A stretch of 29,695 bases of DNA from contig JBHELO010000016.1 of the NCBI GenBank assembly GCA_046263055.1, positions 1-29,695 of the forward strand, read 5' to 3'. The notes below the pieces were generated by a model, which worked only from the letters and a program-made list of their open reading frames with translations, did not search any database and was not told the origin of the DNA. Below, piece after piece: positions 23,536 through 29,695 of the stretch. Both the position numbers and the translations under genes were made by a program. This DNA is from DATAQC01 sp046263055. GTDB taxonomy: Bacteria; Actinomycetota; Acidimicrobiia; Acidimicrobiales; AC-14. Within the stretch, counting starts at the first letter, position 1; every line of letters starts with the position of its first letter.

Positions 23536-23925
23536 ATGGCGAGCACCCCCGACCGGCCACCGGTCACCTGGCCCGATCCCGGCGCGCCGGCGGCGCCCTC
23601 CCGCCCGGCCGGCGTGCGCCCCATCGGCGGGCGGGTGCCCCGCTTCGGCGTGGCCGACGAGCTGGACCGTGCCCAGCGGGGGGTCGCCCCCCCGGCCCCG
23701 TCGCGGTCGGCTTCCGCCCGGCCGACCTCCAGGGGCGACGGGGGCGGGCACGGCCTCCGAACCTGGTGGGCGTCGCGCGACACCCGTCCGACCGACGTGT
23801 GGCACCGCCTGCGCTGTCGGTCCGGCCACCACGACGTGCAGGGCGGCCAGCGGGTGCAGCTCGGCGGGCGGTACGTGAACCTCGAGCGCTGCTGCGTCTG
23901 GTGCGGGGCCAAGCCCCCGCCGTAG
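23536..23925 (+). CDS. Hypothetical protein with C-terminal zinc-ribbon-like cysteines
   Basis: This 129-residue protein has a proline-rich, low-complexity N-terminal half, then a compact C-terminal part DVWHRLRCRSGHHDVQGG, QRVQLGGRYVNLERCCVWCG. The C...HH...CC.WC arrangement looks like a small metal-binding (zinc-ribbon) fold. GGAGG lies five bases before the ATG at 23536, clearly setting the start; the longer frames upstream have none. A 14-base palindrome (GGGCGGCGCCGCCC, 23925-23938) overlaps the stop and may form a hairpin. The family and function are not recognised. Confidence 0.7.
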   Translation: MASTPDRPPVTWPDPGAPAAPSRPAGVRPIGGRVPRFGVADELDRAQRGVAPPAPSRSASARPTSRGDGGGHGLRTWWASRDTRPTDVWHRLRCRSGHHDVQGGQRVQLGGRYVNLERCCVWCGAKPPP

Positions 23926-23973
23926 GGCGGCGCCGCCCGTGTCGGCCCCGGCCCGGCAGGGAACAGGTGGCCC

Positions 23974-24132
23974 ATGCTCCTGCTCATCCTGCTGATCGTC
24001 CTGATCGTGCTCGTCCTCGGCGGTGGCCTCGGCTACGGCGGCGGCCGCTACCGGAGCGGCGGGATCGGCCTGGGCGGCATCCTGCTGATCATCCTGCTGG
24101 TGCTGCTGCTGACCGGAAACCTGACCACCTGA
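23974..24132 (+). CDS. Tiny membrane protein (DUF3309-like)
   Basis: This 52-residue protein consists of two hydrophobic segments, MLLLILLIVLIVLVLGG (1-17) and GILLIILLVLLLTG (35-48), separated by a glycine-rich loop GLGYGGGRYRSGGIGLG. The layout resembles the small DUF3309 membrane proteins, whose role is unknown. AGGTGG lies three bases before the ATG, a tight but usable ribosome binding site. It sits 48 bases after the zinc-ribbon-like gene and 26 bases before another small membrane protein, all on the plus strand. Confidence 0.6.
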   Translation: MLLLILLIVLIVLVLGGGLGYGGGRYRSGGIGLGGILLIILLVLLLTGNLTT

Positions 24133-24158
24133 GCCGGCCCGGCGCTACCGTCGGGGCG

Positions 24159-24368
24159 GTGACCATCGAGCGGACGTGGGTCCGGGTGCTGCTCAGCTCG
24201 CCGTGGCGCATCCTCGTGCTGGGCATCGTGCTGTTCGCCCTGGTGGTGGCCGTGCCCCTGGTGCTGGTCCTGGTGGGCGTGTACCTGGTGGGGCTGGTCG
24301 TCCTGTGCGTGGGAGTCTGCGCAGTGGCGGCGCTGGTGTTCGCCCTGTACCCGGGCCGCCGGCGTTGA
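24159..24368 (+). CDS. Small membrane protein with two transmembrane segments
   Basis: This 69-residue protein begins VTIERTWVRVLLSSPWRILVLG and has two long hydrophobic runs (about 17-40 and 42-62), ending with a short basic tail (YPGRRR). The GTG start follows TACCGT by seven bases without a ribosome binding site, suggesting a leaderless message of its own. The family is not recognised. It converges on the MshC-like gene, whose stop lies 19 bases away. Confidence 0.55.
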   Translation: MTIERTWVRVLLSSPWRILVLGIVLFALVVAVPLVLVLVGVYLVGLVVLCVGVCAVAALVFALYPGRRR

Positions 24369-24387
24369 CCGGCGTCGTGGCCCGGCC

Positions 24388-25539
24388 CTATTCGAGCGAC
24401 ACGCCCAGCAGAGCGGCAGCCGCCGCCACGCCACCGCCACCGCCCCGACCACCCGGGCCCGAGGCCGCCGCCCGGTCCACGGCGGCGATGGCCCCGGGCA
24501 GGTCGAGGTCGTCGTCGAGGGCGGCCCGCACCTCCTCCAGGACGGCGCCGCCGGCCCCCCGCTCGCCCTCACCGGCGGCCACCCACGCGGCCAGGCGCTC
24601 GGCGGCCACCGGGAGGAGCCCGTCCTGCCATTCCCACGGCTCCCGCCACGAGTGGTCGAGCAGGGCCAGGCGCACCGCCATCGGGTGCCATTCCTTGACC
24701 AGCTCGCTGACGAACACCAGGTTGCCGAGGGACTTGGACATCTTCTCGCCCTGGTAGCGCACCATCGGGGTGTGCATCCAGTGGCGGACGAAGGGCTCGC
24801 CGGTGGCCGCCTCGGATTGGGCCGCCTCGCACTCGTGGTGGGGGAAGACGAGGTCGGTGCCCCCGCCGTGCAGGTCGATGGTGGTGCCCAGCTCCCGCAG
24901 GGCCAGGGCCGAGCACTCGATGTGCCAGCCCGGCCGGCCTGGCCCCCACGACGACGGCCACGACGGCTCGTCGGGCGCCGACGGCTGCCACAGGACGAAG
25001 TCGAGCGGGTCGCGCTTGGCGTGGTCCTCGGGGTGGCCGCCGTGCTCGGCGGCGAGGGCCAGCATCCGGTCGGGGCTGAGGTGGCTCACCTGGCCGAAGC
25101 GCGGGAAGCTGCCCACGCTGAAGTACACCGCCCCACCCGACCGGTAGGCGTGGCCCCGGTCGAGGACCATCCCGATGAAGCCGAGGATGTCGTGGATGGC
25201 CGACGTGGCCGGGGGCTCGCTGAAGGCCGGCAGCATCTCCAGGGCCCGCATGTCGGCCTGGAAGCGCGCCGTCTCCTCGGCCGCCAGGTCCTGGTAGTGG
25301 ACACCGAGCTCCCGGGCCCGGCGCAGGATGTCGTCGTCCACGTCGGTGACGTTACGGACGCAGCGGGTCTGGTGGCCCAGGTCGCGCAGTCGGCGCTGGA
25401 GCACGTCGTAGACCACATAGGTGGCGGCGTGGCCCACGTGGGTGGCGTCGTAGGGCGTGATCCCGCAGGTGTAGAGCGTCACCACCGGGCCGGGCCGGAA
25501 CGCCACCACCGCCCGGCGGGCCGTGTCGTACAGGCGCAT
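24388..25539 (-). CDS. mshC: MshC-like cysteine ligase of mycothiol synthesis
   Basis: This 383-residue protein is a class I synthetase-fold enzyme with CGITPYDATHVGHA (25-38), the MshC form of the HIGH region (CysS usually has CGPTVYD). It also has GPGRPGWHIECSALAL (199-214), GGGTDLVFPHHE (225-236) and KMSKS (266-270). Zinc ligands are Cys25, Cys209 and the FPHHE histidine. It ends soon after the core, without the full C-terminal anticodon-binding domain of CysS. MshC joins cysteine to glucosaminyl-inositol using ATP. The HHECEAAQSEAATG stretch is closer to CysS than to mycobacterial MshC, so a diverged CysS paralogue remains possible. A GTG at 25545 overlapping the npdG stop (GTGA) is an alternative start two codons upstream. 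Confidence 0.8.
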   Translation of the reverse strand: MRLYDTARRAVVAFRPGPVVTLYTCGITPYDATHVGHAATYVVYDVLQRRLRDLGHQTRCVRNVTDVDDDILRRARELGVHYQDLAAEETARFQADMRALEMLPAFSEPPATSAIHDILGFIGMVLDRGHAYRSGGAVYFSVGSFPRFGQVSHLSPDRMLALAAEHGGHPEDHAKRDPLDFVLWQPSAPDEPSWPSSWGPGRPGWHIECSALALRELGTTIDLHGGGTDLVFPHHECEAAQSEAATGEPFVRHWMHTPMVRYQGEKMSKSLGNLVFVSELVKEWHPMAVRLALLDHSWREPWEWQDGLLPVAAERLAAWVAAGEGERGAGGAVLEEVRAALDDDLDLPGAIAAVDRAAASGPGGRGGGGGVAAAAALLGVSLE

Positions 25540-25541
25540 GC

Positions 25542-26207
25542 TCACTCGGGTATGCCGGTGAGCCGCATCACCGCCCGTGCCTTGTAGCGACGGTTCACCC
25601 CGAGCAGCACGGCCGTGAACGCCTCCACCGGCCCCGCCCCCGCCAGGGACCCGCCGTGCAGGGGCCGGAGGTCGGGGATGCCGGCCACCAGGTCGGCGGT
25701 GGCGTGGAAGGCGGCCTGGGAGTCGGCACACACGATGACGTCGCCCACGATGGGCTTGGCCACGTCGCCCAGCGTCCGGGCCGGGATGTGGTGGAAGGCG
25801 GCCGCCACCAGCGCCTCGGGAACGGCCTGGGCCACCCCGGCCGCCACCGAACCGCCCGGCGGGGTGATGGCCACCAGTTCGTCGCCCTGCTTCTGGAGGG
25901 CGTTCCCCATCGAGATCACCACCTTGCCGGCCAGCTCGGCGGCCACCGAGGCGGCCGTCTCCGCCGCCGCGTCCCACGGCGTGGCCACCACCACCACCTC
26001 GGCGGCGGCCGCCGCCGGGTTGTCGCCCGGCTCCAGCCACAGCTGGCGCTCCGACCACCGCTTGTGGATCTCGTCACAGGTGGCGGCCGCCCGGTCGGGC
26101 GACCGGGAGCCCACCACCACGTCGACGCCGACCGAGGCAAGCCGGGCGGCCAGGGCCCGGCCCGCCGGCCCCGTCCCTCCGAGGATCCCTACGCGCACGG
26201 GCGACAC
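25542..26207 (-). CDS. npdG: F420-dependent NADP oxidoreductase (NpdG)
   Basis: This 221-residue protein transfers hydride between coenzyme F420 and NADP. It begins VRVGILGGTGPAGRALAARLA, a Rossmann nucleotide loop, followed by VVVGSRSPDRA, which binds the NADP phosphate. EVVVVATPWDAA, GKVVISMGNAL and VAAAFHHIPARTLGD are typical of the F420 reductase family. The GTG at 26207 is used here; a second GTG three codons later (before RVGILGG) is equally possible. It lies 40 bases after the ABC ATPase gene and directly before the MshC-like gene, so the three may be co-transcribed. It shows that the organism uses F420. Confidence 0.9.
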   Translation of the reverse strand: MSPVRVGILGGTGPAGRALAARLASVGVDVVVGSRSPDRAAATCDEIHKRWSERQLWLEPGDNPAAAAAEVVVVATPWDAAAETAASVAAELAGKVVISMGNALQKQGDELVAITPPGGSVAAGVAQAVPEALVAAAFHHIPARTLGDVAKPIVGDVIVCADSQAAFHATADLVAGIPDLRPLHGGSLAGAGPVEAFTAVLLGVNRRYKARAVMRLTGIPE

Positions 26208-26247
26208 ACTCTCACGCGCCGGCCGGGGCCCCGGACGCGCGCCGCCG

Positions 26248-27876
26248 TCACCGGCCCTGGCGCAGGCCCAGGTAGGCGTCGGCCATCAGGTCGGGGTGGG
26301 CGGCCAACGTCGCCGCCGCGCCGGCGGCCACGACCCGCCCCCGGTGCAGCACACAGGCCCGGTCGGCCACCACCAGGGCCCGGGGGGCGAGCTGCTCGAC
26401 CACCAGCACGGCGGTGCCCTCCTCGTCGGCCAGGGCCCTCAGCAGGTCGAGGGCGTGGCCCACGAGGGGGGGCGCCAGGCCGGCGCTCAACTCGTCCACC
26501 AGGAGAAGCCGGGGGCGGGCGGCCACCGCCCGGGCCAGTGACAGCTGCTGCTGCTCGCCCCCCGAGAGCAGGCCCGCCCGCCGCCCGGCCAGCCGCCGCA
26601 GGGCGGGGAGGCGGTCCAGGGCGGCGTCCACCGCCGCCCGCCCACCGGCCCGAGGGGCGGCCAGGCGGAGCTGCTCGGCCACCGTGAGGGTGGCCAGCAG
26701 GCCACGGTCCTGGGGGGCGTGGGCCACCCCCCGGCGGGCCATGGCGTCGGGGCCGCCGGCCACCGGGCGCCCGAGGACGGAGGCGGTGCCGCCCAGGGCG
26801 GGGAGCACCCCTGACACGGTGAGCAGGGTCGTGGTCTTGCCCGCCCCGTTGGCCCCCAGGAGGGCCACCACCTCACCGGCGCCCACCACCAGGTCCAGGG
26901 CGTGGACCACCGCGGTGCCGCCCCACCCGGCGTCCAGGCCCCCCAGCTCCAACACCGGCGCCCCGCCGGCGGCGCCGGTCGACCCGCCGGTGGCCGGGCC
27001 CGTGGCCGGCGAGGTGGCCGGGCCGGCGGTGGCGGCAACGGGCTCGGTGGCGGTACCGGAGACGGGGTCGGCGGGCGCCGTGGCGGTGTGGGTGGCGGGG
27101 GCACCGGCGGTCGTGGCCAAGGCGGCGGGCGGGACGGGGCCCAGCCAGGCGGCGGACACCGCCGGGTCGGCGGCCACCCGGGCGGGCGGCCCCGACACCA
27201 CCAACCGGCCCTGGTCGAGCACCGCCACCTCGTCGCACACGTCCAGGACGAGGCGGACGTCGTGGTCCACGAGCACCACCGCGGTGCCGGCGGCGGCCAC
27301 CGCCCGGACGGTCGCGACCAGCGCCGCCCGGCCCACCCCGTCCAGGCCGGCGGCCGGCTCGTCCAGAAGGAGCACCGAGGGGTCGGCGGCCAGGGCCCGC
27401 CCGAGGGCCACACCCTTGCGCCGCCCGTGGGAGAGGGAGCACGGCAGGGCGTCCACCACGTCGTCCAGGCCGGCGGCGGCCACCGCCCGCCGGACTCGGC
27501 CGGCGGCCGTACCGGCCCGCCCCGCCCTGCCGCCCGGCGCGCCGGGGCGGCGCCTGCCCGCCTCGGCCGCCACCGCCAGGTTCTCCCCCACCGTGAGGTC
27601 CTCGAACAGCTCCAGGGACTGGAACGTGCGGGACACGCCCAGGGCGGCCCGGTGGTGGGGGCGCAGGCCGTCGACCGCCTGGCCGCCCACCCACACCCGG
27701 CCGGTGCAGGCCACGAAGCCGCACACGGCGTCCACCACCGTGGTCTTGCCCGCCCCGTTGGGCCCCACCAGCCCGAGCACCCGCCCCGGCGCCACCGCCA
27801 GGGACACCCCCCGCACCACCTCGGCCCGGCCCAGGCGCACCCGCAGGTCGCGCACCTCGAGGGCGGCCGGCGTCAC
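26248..27876 (-). CDS. Fused LivG-LivF ATPases of a branched-chain amino-acid ABC importer
   Basis: This 542-residue protein carries two ABC ATPases. The first half (1-248) is LivG-like: Walker A GPNGAGKTT (38-46), FQSLELFEDLTVGENL, signature LSHGRRK (148-154) and Walker B VLLLDEPAAGLD (168-179). A ~56-residue linker of Ala, Thr, Pro and Gly (about 250-306) follows. The second half is LivF-like: Walker A GANGAGKTT (341-349), GVAHAPQDRGLLATLTV, LSGGEQQ (437-443) and LLLVDELSAGLAP (457-469). LivG and LivF are normally separate proteins that pair on the permeases. The GTG start overlaps the upstream permease stop (GTGA). The LivF-half Walker B has Leu where Pro is usual (DELSAGL), while the catalytic Glu is kept. 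Confidence 0.9.
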   Translation of the reverse strand: MTPAALEVRDLRVRLGRAEVVRGVSLAVAPGRVLGLVGPNGAGKTTVVDAVCGFVACTGRVWVGGQAVDGLRPHHRAALGVSRTFQSLELFEDLTVGENLAVAAEAGRRRPGAPGGRAGRAGTAAGRVRRAVAAAGLDDVVDALPCSLSHGRRKGVALGRALAADPSVLLLDEPAAGLDGVGRAALVATVRAVAAAGTAVVLVDHDVRLVLDVCDEVAVLDQGRLVVSGPPARVAADPAVSAAWLGPVPPAALATTAGAPATHTATAPADPVSGTATEPVAATAGPATSPATGPATGGSTGAAGGAPVLELGGLDAGWGGTAVVHALDLVVGAGEVVALLGANGAGKTTTLLTVSGVLPALGGTASVLGRPVAGGPDAMARRGVAHAPQDRGLLATLTVAEQLRLAAPRAGGRAAVDAALDRLPALRRLAGRRAGLLSGGEQQQLSLARAVAARPRLLLVDELSAGLAPPLVGHALDLLRALADEEGTAVLVVEQLAPRALVVADRACVLHRGRVVAAGAAATLAAHPDLMADAYLGLRQGR

Positions 27877-29695
27877 CTCGCCGGCTCGCCGGGGACGGCT
27901 CCCAGGCCGGGTCGCCGGCGCCACGGGCCCGCCAGCCCGTCGGGGCGCAGCACCGACGCCACCACCAGGCCCAGGCCGGCGACGAGCGGCTGGTAGGGGC
28001 CCCATCCGCCCACGTGGTCGAGCAGGGTGAAGACCAGGCCGCCGCTCACCAGGGCCCCGCCCACCAGCGCCCCGCCGACGGTGGCAATGCCGCCCACGTA
28101 GGCCACGGCCAGGAACGAGAGGGAGACGAACACCCCGAACGAGCCGTAGGACAGGCGGCTCTGGGAGTAGCCGAGCAGCGCGCCCCCGCACCCGGCCACG
28201 AAGGCGGAGGCGGCGAAGGCGGCCAGCTTCACGCCCACCACGTCCACGCCGGCGGCCGCCGCCCCCCACTCGTTGGCCCGCACGGCGAGCACCCGCCGCC
28301 CGGCTCGCCCCCGCCGCACCGCCACCAGGGCGGCGCCGACGGCGGCCACCACCGCCAGCACCAGCAGGCCGAACACCGGGTTGGGGTAGTCCCGTCCCCG
28401 GGTGATCCCGAGGTTGACGCCGAGGACGGAGGGCGCGGGCACCACGCTGCCCCCGAAGCCGCCGGTGAGGCGGGGGTTGCGGAACACCAGCTCCTCCACG
28501 GCCACGCTGGCGGCCAGCGTGACCACCGCCAGGTTCGCGCCCCGGACGCGGAGGGCGGGCAGGCCCAGGACCAGGCCGGCGGCCGCCGCCAGGGTGGCGG
28601 CCAGGAGCGGGGCCACGGGGAACGGGACGCCCCAGCCCTGGCCCAGCTTCACCAGCCCGAAGCCGGCCACCCCGGCGAACGCCATCTGGGCCAGGGAGAT
28701 CTGGCCCGCCCAGCCGGTGAGGAGCACCAGCGAGAGGCACACCACCGACCCGACCAGGCTGACGATCAGGCCCAGGCGCAGCTCCGGCCCGAGGAGGAAC
28801 AGGGCGGCGGCGGTGGCGGCCACCGCGGCGGCGGCCGGAAGCGCCACGCGCCCCGGGCGGCGGGCGGCCGGGAGGCGGGTGGCCCCCCGCAGGCCCACCG
28901 ACGGCTCGGCCCGCTCGGGCACCACCCGCCCGGCGGCGGCCATGGCCACGATCACCACCACCAGGGGCAGCCCCTCCCGGAGGCCGACGCTGGGCAGCCA
29001 GCGAAACTGGTCCTGGAGGCGCACCACCTCGGACTGGGCGATGCCGAGGGCCAGAGCGGCGGCGGTCGTGACCCAGAACGAGGTCAGCCGGCCCACCAGG
29101 GCGGCGGCCAGCGCCGGCACCACCAGGAGCGTGTAGGTGGCGGGGTCGAGGGCGGTGATGGGGGCCACCAGGATGCCGCCGGCGCCGGCCAGCACGCTGG
29201 CCAGCACCCAGCTGACGGCGGCCAGGCGACCGGTGGGCTGGCCTAGCAGGGCGGCGGTGGCGGGACCGTCGGCCATGGCCCGGCTGGCCAGGCCGAAGCG
29301 GGTGAAGCGGTAGACGGCCCCCAACCCGGCGGTGGCGGCCAGCACGACGGCGGCCAGCAGGAGCCGGTCCCGGGGGACCACCGCACCGGCCACCGTCAGC
29401 GGCCGGTTGGGCAGCACGGGAGCCACGGGCCGGTTGGCAGCGCCGAAGCGCAGGACCACCAGCGCCTGCAGGGCCACCAGCACGCCCACCGAGGCCACCA
29501 CCCGGGCCAGGGCAGGGGCGTCCCGAAGGGGCCGGAACACCAAGGCGTGCACGGCCAGGCCGAGGGCGGCGGCCAGGGCCAGGGCCACCACGAACGCGGC
29601 CCAGAATGGCGGGTGGTCGACCACGTGGAAGCGGGCGGGGACCCAGACGAGGGGGAGCACCACGTCGCCCGACGCCCGCAGCTCGACGAAGGCGT
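27873..29695 (-). CDS. Fused LivH-LivM permeases of the branched-chain amino-acid ABC importer, 5' end missing
   Basis: The frame is open to the right edge, reading AFVELRASGDVVLPLVW before the first candidate GTG at 29663, so the N-terminus lies outside the window. Residues counted from there: the LivH part reaches to ~260 (VFRPLRDAPALARVVASVG; RFGLASRAMADGPATAALLG; then VSWVLASVLAGAGGILVAP). The LivM part follows from ~300, with LVLLTGWAGQISLAQMAFAG, a hallmark LivM motif, then VFRNPRLTGGFGG and NEWGAAAAGVDVVGVKLAAFAASAFVAG. The many hydrophobic segments fit a double permease. The usual substrate-binding protein gene is not in the window and may lie upstream. With the fused ATPases it forms a complete importer core from two polypeptides; the substrate is inferred from family. 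Confidence 0.9.
   Translation of the reverse strand, partial: AFVELRASGDVVLPLVWVPARFHVVDHPPFWAAFVVALALAAALGLAVHALVFRPLRDAPALARVVASVGVLVALQALVVLRFGAANRPVAPVLPNRPLTVAGAVVPRDRLLLAAVVLAATAGLGAVYRFTRFGLASRAMADGPATAALLGQPTGRLAAVSWVLASVLAGAGGILVAPITALDPATYTLLVVPALAAALVGRLTSFWVTTAAALALGIAQSEVVRLQDQFRWLPSVGLREGLPLVVVIVAMAAAGRVVPERAEPSVGLRGATRLPAARRPGRVALPAAAAVAATAAALFLLGPELRLGLIVSLVGSVVCLSLVLLTGWAGQISLAQMAFAGVAGFGLVKLGQGWGVPFPVAPLLAATLAAAAGLVLGLPALRVRGANLAVVTLAASVAVEELVFRNPRLTGGFGGSVVPAPSVLGVNLGITRGRDYPNPVFGLLVLAVVAAVGAALVAVRRGRAGRRVLAVRANEWGAAAAGVDVVGVKLAAFAASAFVAGCGGALLGYSQSRLSYGSFGVFVSLSFLAVAYVGGIATVGGALVGGALVSGGLVFTLLDHVGGWGPYQPLVAGLGLVVASVLRPDGLAGPWRRRPGLGAVPGEPAR

Noticed and set aside
27877..28740. 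Extra ~288 residues ahead of the fused ATPases
   Set aside because: Shadow frame within the permease gene; the GTG at 27876 overlaps the permease stop and starts the LivG domain correctly.

Overview
This window is very GC-rich and densely coding. It looks like a chromosomal segment of an actinobacterium, most likely of the class Acidimicrobiia or a relative. The lineage is inferred from gene content: a mycothiol-type cysteine ligase beside an F420:NADP oxidoreductase, a thrS-HIT gene pair ordered as in mycobacteria, a DevS/DevR-type two-component pair, secreted proteins with an A-(Y/F)-A-(Y/F)-W signal-peptide motif, and many start codons placed 6-7 bases after a TANNNT box, as expected for leaderless transcripts. 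No species can be named from the sequence alone.

Layout. Positions 1-219 hold the end of a RibD-C/dihydrofolate-reductase-like gene. Positions 501-4953 (minus strand) form a four-gene operon for secreted, beta-rich surface proteins. Three of the four carry a SipW/TasA-like signal motif, and the largest has four ~85-residue repeats. A 264-base divergent promoter region separates it from a plus-strand type IV pilus operon at 5218-11773: a degenerate response regulator, pilB, pilC, two minor prepilins, a PilX-like 500-residue protein and a major prepilin, closed by a strong hairpin terminator. A VapBC toxin-antitoxin module (12151-12791) follows. Next come pilT (minus) and a PilD-like gene that has only the N-terminal zinc domain (plus), sharing a 42-base divergent promoter. 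A minus-strand DevS/DevR-like sensor kinase and regulator occupy 14293-16610.

The second half is mostly housekeeping. It contains thrS with a HIT-family Ap4A phosphorylase and a small membrane protein (16912-20015, minus), a FetA/FetB-like ABC exporter (20067-21457, plus), an ABC-F ATPase of the EttA type (21707-23386, minus), three small plus-strand genes (a zinc-ribbon-like protein and two tiny membrane proteins), a MshC-like ligase and NpdG (24388-26207, minus), and a branched-chain amino-acid ABC importer (26248-29695, minus). In that importer the two ATPases are fused into one protein and the two permeases into another; the permease gene runs off the window.

How the genes fit together. 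The surface-protein operon and the pilus operon diverge from one control region and probably both build cell-surface filaments. PilB has an MshEN domain of the kind that can bind cyclic di-GMP, and PilT would drive retraction. The prepilins need a processing peptidase, but the only PilD-like gene here lacks the catalytic domain. No SipW-type signal peptidase, PilM/N/O genes, tRNA, rRNA, CRISPR array, insertion sequence or phage gene was recognised.
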